Shown: positions 40,191-50,287, numbered from the stretch's first letter. The stretch is 64,000 bases of DNA from Symbiodinium natans (GCA_905221605.1 CAJNDS010002679.1:120001-184000); one strand, 5' to 3'. The notes: a model not told the origin generated them from the letters alone. Program-made: numbers and translations.

Positions 40191-40979
40191 TAAGCCCGCA
40201 AGCTTCAACCCGCAACCTTGAACCTAGCCCGAGAAGACAGAACCCACTCAGACTCTGTGCTAAGCGAGGGTGCTCCTTGCGGAACTTCTATTGCGGAACT
40301 TCGGAGGGTTTGCACATGGAGCCGCTCCAGAAAACGCCTGGTTCCCTCCAATCCCCAAAACTCAACAAACCCCGTAGCCTCATCCACCCGCACAAAGACA
40401 CCCAGAAGCCCGAAACCCGAACACCCGAACACACCGGAAGGGTTAGGGCAGAGCCCGTCGAGACCCCACGCCTCCCGGTTGGGGCTCTCGAAGTTCGGGC
40501 ATGCCATGCATTTGATTGGCCTCGAGGGCTGCAGTAAGGGGTTGAAAGGCATTCAGTTCTAGGGCAGGGGTTTCGGGATTTTGGGATACATGTTGAAGAA
40601 CTTGCGGTTTTGAGGTTTGAGGTCACTCTACGGCTGAGGCTCCAAGCCCCAACCCTGCGGGTTTAGGCCTTGAAGCTAGTTGAGGGATGTTGACATGCTT
40701 GGCGTTAAAGCCCGAAGGCCACAACACCCCACCCCAAATCCGCAACCCAACAAAAAAACCCACACCCCAAACACACCCCAACAAAAAAATAAACAACAAA
40801 AAGCCCTCAGAAACCTCTTTTTTCCGGGGCTTCGCAGGTCAGAACCGGCGGCTTGGCCACTCAGAAGATCTCGACGAACCCGCGCTGCTCCGACTTGGAC
40901 GTACTCGTGGGCACCTTGCCTCGGCTCAGGGCTTAGAAGGGGACTTCCGAGGGCTAAGACGGGCTTATACACATATGAT

Positions 40980-41210
40980 ATATACATATATATTGTATTA
41001 TTAATATTTTTATTATTATTATTGTTACTATTATTAATGTTATTAGTATTGTTATTATTATTGTTATTGTTATTATTATTGTTATTGTTGTTTTTGTTAT
41101 TGTTATTGTTATTGTTACTACTACTACTATATTTATTCTGATTCTTATTCTTACTAGTATTTCTTATTATTATTTTCTTATTACTATTATACATATATAT
41201 ATATATATAA
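40980..41210. repeat. (TTA/TTG)n trinucleotide tract with TATATA ends
   Basis: About 180 bases of TTATTG, TTATTA and ACT triplets flanked by TATATA runs. The poly-Asn and poly-Leu frames are artefacts. Confidence 0.95.
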
Positions 41211-41328
41211 GATATCTACATAAGTAAGGGCGCACGCATAAGCGTATCGGTATCAAAAGGTTTTTATGAGCTTGTAGGCTTGCATTGTTTAGGGTTGAGG
41301 GTCCAGCTTCGTGTCCGGGCTCAGAACA

Positions 41329-41702
41329 TGAGAGCGGCGTTCACAGAGCTCATCTGACTGAGGACGGGCATCACCCTGCTCCCTGAACTCCTCAAAAGCC
41401 CCAAGAGTGCTAGACCTCACCTTCAACCCGAAACCGTGAAACCTTAGCCTTAAACCAGAAGAACCCTGATGTCCGGGAATCTCTGCTGCCACGAGGCGAA
41501 GAGAGCTCCACCTGCGCGGTTGGAGCGGAGAAGAAAAGGGTACAAACTCGAAATCCAGGGTTTGGGGCTGTAGGCTGTGGGGGACGTAGGAGGGTTCAGG
41601 GTTTTGGGAGGCTTCCGGTCTTGGGGTTGAAGGTACCTCGCTAGCCCCCCTTGTCTGGCCTCGCGCGCTCCTCCTGCACAGGCGCCAAGCACATGGAGCT
41701 CC
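41329..41702 (-). CDS. Last TTL-gene candidate exons
   Basis: Three short stretches: 41649-41702 (MCLAPVQEERARPDK), 41465-41511 (GALFASWQQRFPDIR, acceptor CCGCGCAG) and 41329-41382 (VMPVLSQMSSVNAALMF, acceptor GTTCAG). All have G/C third positions. Beyond the conserved domain; the stop codon was not fixed. Confidence 0.5.
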
Positions 41703-44700
41703 CTTTGAGTTTGCGGAGGCAAGAGCGTCAACCTTCGCAACCCGAGACCCTGAACCATCAACCCTGAGTCCTTGCTCTTCGTGGCCACCTGCACGCTGCG
41801 TAGCAGAGGGTCCAGGAGCAACTCACACAGGTCCTGCCGAAGGGGAGTTAAGGGGGTTTTGGGGTTTGGAGTTTGGAGTTTGGGGCCCGGGTCCTCCATC
41901 ACTTCGGCGCGGAGTTGCGTCGCTTGCGGGTCCTTGTGGGAGCACCAGCCCGCGGGATTGAACCTACCGAAACCCCCCAAAATCTGACTCAGGCTTAGGG
42001 CTCAAGGGCACTGAGCTGTCGCCTGAACCCCGACACCCTAGCTAGACCCGAACCCCCAAACCCAAACCCCAGGACTCCAAACAAACCACAAACCCCAAAC
42101 AAACCTTCGCCCCAAACCCTGAGCCCACAAGCCCGAAGACGCCCCACCCAAGCGCGGCGAGCCGCGCGCTGATCGAAGCCCATGGCGGGGCCCGGGTTCA
42201 GCTCAATGAGCCAGGGACGGAGATCCTGGCAGGGCAGGGGAGGGCTATTTAGGTTCGTATGGGCTTTTGTAAGGGCTGTATTGCTATGACAGAATGGAAC
42301 CCGAAGAATCTAAGAATCTAAGACTGCCAGTAGAAGGAAATGCTTACCGCCTAGGGGTAGGGCTTTGAGGGTGGGGGACTTCGGACACGCTAAAAACAAA
42401 AACAGCCTTCTTCCGCTATATTTCTTGTCGACAGAAAATGGTCCTCATCCACGATGATATCGGCCTCGGCTAGTCTGGACGTTACGGTTGTATGGGATTG
42501 GGGCTGAGAGTCCCTGATCGGCGCTGAGGGCGCGTCCCCCATGAAGTTGTACAAGAGCGCTCCCGCTTGGCGGCCCCAGCGCATCCTGTCAAGGACGTCC
42601 TGGCCACAACACGAAAATTGAACCATCAGCCGCCGTTGTTCTAGGTTTCAAGATTGCAAGATTCCGGGCTTATGGTAGTCGCCAGGCCCCTCCAGCAAGT
42701 TCGCGACAGCTTTCGCACGTGTGGACTGAGCTTTTGATAGCTTTTGCAACATCCAGGCTTGCGTGCTTTTGGCTTCAGATCAGTCCTGACACTTCTGCAC
42801 CACGCGGTGGCAGAGCAGGTCTATCATGGTGTCGTCCCGCAGCGCAAAGGGCACCGCCCCCGCTCCCTCCAGGTGGCCCAGCACCGTCGTCATCATCTTC
42901 GCCAGCTTCGGCCACACCTTGCATCTGCGGCTTTTGGAGCTGAAGGGTGGTCAGGCCCTTGCAGCCATCCTGTAAAAGAAATCCCCAAATTGAGAAATCG
43001 GGTATCATCCATCCTGACATATGCCACACCATGTATCTTTTTAGGAAGGCCTAAACCTTGAACCCTTTACGGTTTGGGGTTCGAGGACTAATATTTCGGG
43101 TCCTGGAGTTCGGTCTTTTTTTAGGCGACCTGACCATGAGGTCTGGCGCCTTCTCGTAGTGCGTCCACGAGGTACCGCGCATCGACACGACGCCGTCGTA
43201 CCTTGGAACCCAAACCAAAAAAAACCTAAACCCCGTGGCGCTAAGAAATAGAGGTGCTTGTCTGAAGGACACTGGGGTGGGGGACGAGAAGAGGTTAAGG
43301 CTTAGGGCCTGAGGCTTTACTTATTTTGGTTTGAGAAGTCAAGCATTAAAGAGACTTTGGGGAATGTCCAGGGCCAAGGATCTTGACGCACGAGATGACG
43401 TGCCGAAGCGGGTCCGGATCGGCTGGGTCGTAGGACATTGGGTGACCTGGCCGCTTCTGGATGAGACTTGGGATGTTCCCCTGCCCTTATGCTAGCAGTC
43501 TCTGACAGGGACTATGGTGCCCCCATGTACCCCCCATTATAATCCCTATTAAATAGACTGCTAGTATAAGGGTGAACATCCCAAGATGAGACCATCTTCC
43601 AGTGCATCAGCCGTTTAAACACCCCCAGAACCCCAAACCCTCAAACCCAAAACAGCCTTGAAACATGAAGGTGGTTCTGCGCAACACAGACCCTTCAGAA
43701 TTGTGCCTTAAAGTCCTTGAATGTTTTCTTGCACTGAAAATACCTTCAAGACCCACCCCCTCAACAACCTAAGAACCCTTTGAGAAACCTTGACAAACCT
43801 CACAACCTCCAAAACCCTTCAAGACCCTAAAACCCAAAACACCCCTGCCCCTTAGCCCTTCGAGCAGGGCGACCCTTTAGGAGCAGCTCGCGATTCATGA
43901 AGCAGCGCCCGCCGGGAAGCGTAATCACCTAGGGGCTTCTTAGGGTTTTGAAAGGTTTGGGGCCTTGGCGGATTTAGGCTTTAAGGTTTGCTTAGAGTCT
44001 GTTTACGCGGTTCAGGTTGCATTCTTTGGGCTTGAGCCGGCACCGAAGCCCTGTTGGGTGCACGTGCATGGGCTTTTCACGTGTAACAAAGACAGAGAAG
44101 GTTCAGGGCAGTTTAGGGTTTCAAGGAATACTTTAGGAAGGCCTTGTTGGGTCCTACCTGAGTTCATCTTTGCTTCGGAAGGGCTTTATGGTCCAGTTGT
44201 TCGGTCTAGCGCTGAGGGCTTAGAGTCAGAGGTGCGGGGTCTACGGCTTTGGGGCCTTAGCGGGGCTTTAGGATCGGGAAAGCAAGCTCGGTTGTGGGAG
44301 ATGTGGGCTGTCTGGAGCTCGGGGTTTGAAGTGGATTTCAGGCTTCAAGGCGTTGCCAATGCCCAAACCCCCAACACCTGCGCAACAACCCTAGATCCTA
44401 ATCAGCCCGATTGGGGGCTGCTCCAAGCCAGGCTGCCTGTAAATACCTTACAAGGAATACCGTGCAGTATCTATCGAGAATCCATGTGGGCCCTAGCTTA
44501 GAACAACCCTCAACCTGAAGACTCGCGGGCACGTACGCGCGGACGACCATCTTCCGCCCTTCCATCAGCAGGGGACGCTGCACCTCCGCCTGCCATCAGT
44601 CGAGGGCTTGTGGATGCGGGCGCACGGTTCCTAAGCCCTGGATGGCCCAGGGAGACTGCGCAGAAGCGAAGGCAGCACATGCGCAGCCATTGGAAGAACA

Positions 44701-45680
44701 AACCCTAAACCCTGCCCCTTCAACCGCTAAGATTGGAGGTTCAGAAACTTGGGCAGTTTCGGGCTTGAGGTCCGGGGCGCAAGGTTTGACCAAGCCTTGA
44801 TACCTCAAAGAAATTCCCATGACGCCCCCTTTCAGCCCACAGAGAATCCCTCAAACACCGCCAAAGAGGCTGGCCTGTGCCACGTAGCGACTCCGCTCCT
44901 TCCTCTTCATCTTGTCCCACGCCTTGAGCAGCTCCCGGGCTCCTCGGCTTCAGAGGCTTCAAAGGGGGGCTCAGGGCTTCGAGGGGGTTTGGGGCGTAGG
45001 GTCTTTGGGTTTGGGCGATGGGCTCTTTTGTGGAGGGGGATTCTATAGGGCTTCAGGGACATAGACTTACCGCGTGGAGCGAAGAATGAAACGCTACGAG
45101 CCACACCAGAACTTCCCTTGCAGATTTGGAGGGTATAATTCACTGTCTTTCGGGCCCTAACACACAAGACTATGCGAACTTCCTCCTTCCCTCTTGAACA
45201 TACATGGGATGCAGCAGCAGCGACCTTTGAAGCACGTCACGCCCTCATTGCGATCCATCGTGGAGTGCTTCAGAAACCACAGCCCATCTGCACGGGCCTT
45301 GCAGGACCACGCAGGGTACGCATGAGGGACACAGCTTTGGTGTTGCGTCCTCCAGACCTTCTGGCACACCTAGTCGTCATGCTGCCAATCTTGACAAGAC
45401 CCAAACACCAATCCCCAAACCCCTGGAGCGTTAAACTACTGAGCCCGAACCCTCAAGAAAAGCTGAAGACAACCTGCAAAAGCCAGACCCTCAAACTCGT
45501 GCCGCCACCCAGCACCATCTTTACAATCACAACCTCACCCTGAGCCCACAACCTAAGTAGCAAGCCCCTCAAGAACTACATCTCTCACCTCAACCATCCC
45601 AAACGCACCTCCTCCCAAGAACCCTTGACCCTTCTGTGCACCTCGGAGACCACGCCCTGCACAATCCCGGCAAAGCGAAC
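41329..45680 (-). CDS. Tubulin-tyrosine ligase (TTL) family gene, about fifteen exons
   Basis: Seen on the minus strand in the order expected for the TTL fold: DGLWFLKHSTMDRNEGVTCF (45225-45297); CKGSSGVARSVSFFAP (45071-45142), the glycine-rich ATP loop; VQRPLLMEGRKMVVRAYVPA (44523-44589), matching the P.L..GRKFDLR.YVLV motif; LPGGRCFMNRELLLK (43874-43928); YDGVVSMRGTSWTHYEKAP (43135-43201); KVWPKLAKMMTTVLGHLEGA (42786-42930); and DLRPWLIELNPGPAMGFD (42148-42225), the D..PWLLEVN motif with metal-binding Glu and Asn. Then come C-terminal helices (DLCELLLDPLLRSVQVATKS, 41771-41833). Known: TTL and TTL-like ligases add tyrosine, glutamate or glycine to tubulin with ATP. Which activity is not decidable. 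Exon sizes of 45-145 bases, GC and GA donors, and telomere-like introns match the rest of the window. Start and stop were not pinned down. Confidence 0.85.
41771..41833 (-). CDS. TTL gene exon, 21 codons, GA donor
   Basis: Acceptor TTCGGCAG, phase 0. Reads DLCELLLDPLLRSVQVATKS, the C-terminal helix after the PWLIELN block; AAG followed by GACTCAGG. Confidence 0.7.
41889..41963 (-). CDS. TTL gene exon
   Basis: Acceptor TCGGTAG, GC donor. Reads AGWCSHKDPQATQLRAEVME. Confidence 0.65.
42148..42225 (-). CDS. TTL gene exon: LRPWLIELNPGPA
   Basis: Acceptor CCCTGCCAG, donor GTGGGG, exactly 26 codons in phase 0. Reads DLRPWLIELNPGPAMGFDQR. The PWL.E.N motif carries the Mg-binding Glu and Asn of TTL enzymes. 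Confidence 0.9.
42513..42599 (-). CDS. TTL gene exon
   Basis: Acceptor GTGGCCAG. Reads DVLDRMRWGRQAGALLYNFM then GDAPSAPI; GA-type donor probable. Confidence 0.6.
42786..42930 (-). CDS. TTL gene exon, 145 bases, GA donor
   Basis: Reads CKVWPKLAKMMTTVLGHLEG then AVPFALRDDTMIDLLCHRVV, the helix that precedes the FELFG.D strand in TTL proteins. Ends TGTCAG before GACTGATC. Confidence 0.7.
43135..43201 (-). CDS. TTL gene exon
   Basis: Acceptor TTCCAAG, donor GTCAGG. Reads YDGVVSMRGTSWTHYEKAPD. Confidence 0.65.
43375..43446 (-). CDS. TTL gene exon
   Basis: Acceptor GCGGCCAG. Reads HPMSYDPADPDPLRHVISCV, equivalent to the d...HLTN region. GC donor likely. Confidence 0.6.
43468..43584. mobile_element. 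MITE with terminal inverted repeats and 8-bp target duplication
   Basis: A 117-bp element starting TTGGGATGTTC and ending GAACATCCCAA, with about 30-base imperfect inverted ends that include CTAGCAGTCT / AGACTGCTAG. It is flanked by the direct repeat GATGAGAC (43460-43467 and 43585-43592). No coding capacity; an 8-bp duplication is typical of hAT-type insertions. It sits in a TTL intron. Confidence 0.8.
43874..43928 (-). CDS. TTL gene exon
   Basis: Acceptor CCCTAG. Reads VITLPGGRCFMNRELLLK, fitting the y.y..G..R.....y segment. Confidence 0.6.
44523..44589 (-). CDS. TTL gene exon: PLLMEGRKMVVRAYV
   Basis: Acceptor GATGGCAG, donor GTCTTC. Reads AEVQRPLLMEGRKMVVRAYV. This is a signature motif of the family, with the conserved Arg-Lys and R.YV. 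Confidence 0.85.
44875..44942 (-). CDS. TTL gene exon
   Basis: Reads ARELLKAWDKMKRKERSRYV with almost every third position G or C; GC donor after CACAG. Confidence 0.6.
45071..45142 (-). CDS. TTL gene exon: KGSSGVARSVSFF
   Basis: Acceptor AAAGACAG, strong GTAAGT donor. Reads NYTLQICKGSSGVARSVSFF, equivalent to the KP..G.G..I.. glycine-rich loop. Confidence 0.65.
45225..45297 (-). CDS. TTL gene exon: WFLKHSTMDRNEGV
   Basis: Acceptor CCTGCAAG, donor GTCGCT. Reads ARADGLWFLKHSTMDRNEGV, the W..K...  ATP-site entry of TTL proteins. Confidence 0.65.
45624..45680 (-). CDS. Candidate 57-base exon, 5' part of the TTL gene
   Basis: Nineteen codons in phase 0 (VRFAGIVQGVVSEVHRRVK) after a pyrimidine-rich stretch ending GGAG. 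It lies between the stop of the upstream gene at 45956 and the first clear TTL exon. Confidence 0.5.
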
Positions 45681-45955
45681 CTCCAAAAGGCCGAAGGCGA
45701 TGAAGGAAGGAGAGGGGCTGGGGGGCTTAGACTTTTGCTTCAGGCTTCGGGGCTTAGTGCCTTTGCGGTTGGCAGGCTCGGATTGCTTCTTTTCTACCAG
45801 GGTTGAGGGAGTGGGGTGCAAGTACAGCGCGGGCAAACAGAAGCCCGCGAACCCACTCTAAACCGCTCCCCCACTTTGAAGTGCGAAGCTGGGTTATCCG
45901 GCGCAGTCATAACTGCCCCCAAACTTGGCCGTAGGCCTCTTGAACTCCGTAAGAA

Positions 45956-46029
45956 CTACGAAATCCTCTCTTCGAAGAACTCTGTTGCCAGCTTGGCAGC
46001 CCGCGGCTCCAGAGACTTCCGCAGGGCCT
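45956..46029 (-). CDS. Terminal exon of the gene upstream of TTL
   Basis: Acceptor GCGGCCAG; reads ALRKSLEPRAAKLATEFFEE then RIS and a TAG stop at 45956-45958. Strong G/C third positions. Only about 275 bases separate it from the first TTL candidate exon, consistent with close head-to-tail packing of genes. Further exons of this gene probably lie at 46150-47260 (for example 46153-46187). Confidence 0.6.
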
Positions 46030-47830
46030 CTGGCCGCACAGTTCCGGGCTGTAGGGTGTACAGGTGTAGGGTCGTGGGTTTGTGGAGAAGGGGGTTTCGG
46101 GTTTAAGGGGGTTTGATGTTCTAAGGTCCAGGATGGCAGCGTTTAGGGCCTGCCATGGACCGTACAGGGATTGCATCTTTGCAGCTGTAGGTCGGACGGG
46201 ATGTTCTGGCTGCCTACGACTACAAGCCCTTGCAAAAGAACTCCTGCGGTCTTTTGGGCAACGGGTGGAGGGTGCATCTTTCAAAGGACTGGGTTGAGGA
46301 ATCAGGTCCCTGGGGCAGAAGCGTCCAAAGCCCGCGCCTCTGGGCTCAGGAAGGTCATGGGTGCAAGCGCCTCTCTCTTCCTTGCTGCACACTGGCCTAG
46401 ACCCGAAACATCCCTAAACCCTCAAGTTCTGGCGTTTTGGAAGCGACGCTTGGAGGGGGTCGTTCGACTCAGGGCACCATACAAGCAACCGTTGCTACGA
46501 TCGAAGGCTGGCTTGCCTCCGAAAATGGAGGTAACTTTTTTTGTCTGATTGTATAGTATTTGGGGGTGTATAAGGGGCACCCCCTATGTTCGGAAAACCC
46601 CACATCATAAACAGCTCCTCCCTGTGGAGTCCGGTGGCAAGCGCTGGAGATGGAGAGCCAGCGCGCGCTTGCCACCTGTGTCGGCTTGTGCAGGAGGCTT
46701 GCAAGTACAGGTGTAGGGTTCAGGGGGTGTAAGTTTGGGAATTGTGAGTCTACAGGGTTTAGGGTCGTCTCTAGGCTTTATGAACTTTCCTTGGAATTAG
46801 AATGTCCAAAGTCTCTCCACGCCCCACTCACAAAGCCCTTCTGATTCGTCCTCCTAGGAGAACACCCCGCGCCCCTACAGTAGAGGGGCTGCAGCATCCC
46901 GCCCTTGCTGAAAGGAACCCAAACCCCCCTAGAACACTGAGCCCTGAGGCAGCCGCCCAGGCAGCCCGGCGGCACGCCGCCGTGGCGCTCGAGGACGGCC
47001 CTCGGCTGCTTGGACCCTGCGGCCTCGGCAGCTTCTGTAGCTCAAGAGGCGTAGGCTTTAAGGTTCGGGGGCTTAGGGGCTTAAGGGGCAAGGGTTGGAA
47101 GCTTAGCAATCGTGGTGGAGGGCTTGGCCCTCAAAAACCCTAAAACCCAAAGCCCTAGACTCTCAGCACCGTCTCTCATCCAATCTCCGGCCTCCGCCGG
47201 GATGAGGAAGGATGCTAAGGCCACTTCATCCGGCTCCCCTGGCAAGAGGCCTCTGCTGGTGAAGGACTGCCTCGCCAGGGAAGAGCGGCTTAGGGCTTTC
47301 AGGGTGTAGTGTTTAGGGTTGAGGGCTTATGGTTTAGGGTTTAGGGCTTTCAAGGGGGTTTCATGTCTCATGTTGCGGGTTATAGATTCAGGGCTCAAGA
47401 AGAATCATTTTGCTTGTACGGATGGCATGCCTCTCGGCTGGGGTTGATGCAAGGTTCCGCAGCGTTTTCGACAGGAATGTGGCACAGGGCTTGCGAAAAT
47501 CTTTAGTGTCTTGAGAAGGGAAGATGACAAAAGAGACTGGTCTTCACACAGTTTTGCAAGTGACCCACGCTATCTCTGTTATGCGTGCCTCGGAGTAAAT
47601 GGAAACTAAAAGCTAGATGTAGCACACTAGCACTGTGCCTAACATTATACCGTAAACCCTCAACATCCTTGAACCCAAAACCCTTGAACCTTCAACCCTA
47701 CACGCTCAAGCCCCGGAACTCTCAACACCTTTCTTTGGGTTGGGGTTTCGGGTTTTGGGTTCGTCTAACTCCCACCCAACCCCTAAGCAACACTAAGCCC
47801 CGTAACGAACAGGGTGACGGCCTGAGCCCA

Positions 47831-47902
47831 CTCTGGAAGTTCGTGACGAAGGTTGGGCCCACTTTGAGGATGTCCGAGATCGGGAGGTTGGTCCAAGGAT
47901 AC
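47831..47902 (-). CDS. Candidate 72-base exon
   Basis: Acceptor CTGCGAAG; reads YPWTNLPISDILKVGPTFVT. Family unknown. Confidence 0.55.
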
Positions 47903-48094
47903 CTTCGCAGGTTGAGGGCTCAAGGGTTCTAGGGCTTAGGCTGGTAGACAAGGTCAACACTCGTGTGCGACAATGCGACAACCTCCAGGGTTCGGCGTTA
48001 AGCGTTTGAGTTTGCGGGTCCTCATGGCACGGCCCCCGAGGCAGATAGCGGCCGTTGGGCGTTCAGCTGTTTGCTACTTTCCCGAAAATCGCTC

Positions 48095-48212
48095 CTGAGA
48101 CAAAGAAGGAAGATGCCGCAGCTGAGGTGCGCCATCCGCTGCGCCTTTTCCACCATCTTCCGGCGCTGGCCCAGACATTCGGACACCTCGCGACATTGGT
48201 CGAAGTTGACGG
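48095..48212 (-). CDS. Candidate 118-base exon
   Basis: Acceptor CCCTAAG; reads VNFDQCREVSECLGQRRKMV then EKAQRMAHLSCGIF; GA-type donor. Family unknown. Confidence 0.55.
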
Positions 48213-48376
48213 CTTAGGGTTGCAATCTATATCATCTATAGGGTGTCAAGGGAACCCAGTCAAAAGTTGCTGTGACAGCCGTTCCCCTCACGCTGAGTAG
48301 CTTCCCGGAAGGATGGAATGAGGGTCCTCTAAGTCGGGTCTGAGTCGGATCTGCGAGCAGCACAAGCCAGCCTGGC

Positions 48377-48487
48377 CTGCAAGTGGACCGCAACGAGCAC
48401 GAAGCCGAGCGTGATCACGATGGCTGCCAGCTCCCCGACCCAAATCCAGCTCGGAAGATCTCCGGATTGCATGTGGCCTGGGCTTGA
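48377..48487 (-). CDS. Candidate exon with membrane helix
   Basis: Minus strand reads GDLPSWIWVGELAAIVITLG then FVLVAVHLQ: one clear membrane-spanning segment; GC donor after CTTGCAG. The 5' edge is approximate. Confidence 0.55.
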
Positions 48488-49164
48488 AAAATTACGAACT
48501 GGAGTTGGTCATGAGACTGAAGGGAACTCAGCTCAGACCCCTTGGCAAGTTCGGGTGCACAATGTTGTGAGCATTCGCACAAAGTTCGGAATCCTAGGAC
48601 TTAGCACGAAAAAGGATACTCTGCAATGAAGTGCGGAGAGTCAGGGATGACCAAGCAGAAACGACAACCAGAACAGCCGCTTGTCCTTCCTGAGCCTGTA
48701 CCTAGCCGAAATCCGCACAAAACTGCCTCACCCTTAACTTATCCGAGTAGACCCTAACAAACCCAAAATCCCTTCACCCCCCCTCTCTCCTAAACGCTGC
48801 CAGGTGGCGCATGAGCGGTGCGGAAGACAGGTCCGGCCTTGCCGGCGCCGTTGCCAAAGCACTGCTTGCATCAGCTTGCTGGCCTGCAGTCGGGCTTTAG
48901 CTCAGCGCCATTGTATCCCTAACCCTCCAAAACCCTTAAACCGACAATAATCAAGCATAAACTGCAAAGCCTGAAGCGCCGGATGCCCAAACCCCGGAAT
49001 CCCAAACCCCGAACCCCTGCCTTGTCACCCCACCACCCACCCCCCTCAGCCCCCCCAGCGCGCAGGTCCTGCAAAGCCTAGAACTTCCATGGCACGTGCG
49101 GGCCAACGCTGGACATCCATCGCCTGGCTTCGAAGGGCTTTGGGAGGAGTCTTTAGGGTTCTGG

Positions 49165-49439
49165 GTTTTGTTTGGGCTGCCGGCTCGGACCCTCGGAATC
49201 CTGTGTCCGAAAACTTCTCGCACAAATCGCCAGCGAAGGTGTCTGGAAATCAACGGCCTGCCATTGCCGAATTGCCGAGGCAACGGAAGCGTTCGAGTGC
49301 TCGATGTTGCTGATGCTGGTCGCAGCCTCAACAAGTCCCTCCCGCATGGAGCATTGAGCTGCAAGCATGGAAGTCCCACGAGAGAGATGTGTGTGATCCG
49401 CCCTGCGCTTTGGAGGAAGTTCAGTGTCGAGTTGTACTT
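49165..49439 (-). CDS. Candidate long exon (about 275 bases)
   Basis: Acceptor CTTGTGCACAG; reads VQLDTELPPKRRADHTHLSR then SMLAAQCSMREGLVEAATSI. No family recognised. Plus-strand frames over the same bases are also open (for example 49096-49458), so strand is tentative. Confidence 0.45.
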
Positions 49440-50211
49440 CTGTGCACAAGGAGGGTAACCAAGCAACCCTGCGTAGGATATCCGAAGTACTTTTGGAACC
49501 GACTTGAGGTTCGGAGCGCCTCTTGGTGAAGTTTGGGTTCTGAGCTTAGTGCGTGTCGTGAAGGCCGGTGCAGCACTGCTGTCTTCGCGAGACTGGGGCG
49601 CCAGCAACGAGCGGTGCCAGCACAAACGGGCAATAGTATCGCCGCGGCATAGCAGGCGCAGCGGACTCACATCTCCAATGCAAGGTGTGTTTTCTGCAGC
49701 TGTGCCGTTGTTCTCTCTGGAATATCATGGGCCAGGTCGCACCTATCGATTCCAGCCCGTCAGATCCCGTCAGTAAACGTTGCAGATCTTATGCCTGGAT
49801 ATTATGGAGCCTCGACTTAGGACTTGAGAAATGTCAGCAGCACCATTGGACCATGCCAAACACCGCATATCGCAATCGTGTTACAAAAATGGTGATCAGG
49901 GCTCGGGGGGGTGGCTTTGGGGAGGTCTAACGTTTGGGATGAATCCCCCTCCTCCGCAGATCTGGGCCCTGGACCCGCGGCCGGCCATGGCTGGGACCCT
50001 GGTGAACTGGAATGTTCGGGTTAGTGTACCAGTGCCCTTGACAACCCGTGCGAAAGGTTCATAACGATGTGTTGGGAAAGCCTTCTACCTCAGATAAGAT
50101 AGGAAACATCTTGCGAGATTTTGGCCAAGTTCCCATGTCTTCACGAAGCTCCTACGCCTTGCAATGACCCTGGTCCAACCCCGGGACCCCAAGCTTGAGC
50201 CTGAAGCTAGG

Positions 50212-50287
50212 TCATGAGCGGTTTGCTGTGCCCATGTTTTTTGCGACATCCTGTAGACGATCCGCCATTCTCTTGACGCCGAAGTCG
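50212..50287 (-). CDS. Candidate terminal exon
   Basis: Acceptor GCTGTCCAG; reads DFGVKRMADRLQDVAKNMGT then ANRS and a TGA stop. A second open minus frame upstream (50302-50523, with SYIQAARIVFHDKDCLLTTD) may be a preceding exon or an alternative. Family unknown. Confidence 0.4.

Noticed and set aside
46618-46680. GGCAAGCGC / GCGCTTGCC inverted repeat as a regulatory hairpin or terminator
   Set aside because: Arms of about ten bases interrupted by a mismatch-rich centre in GC-rich DNA; not beyond chance, and no adjacent gene end.
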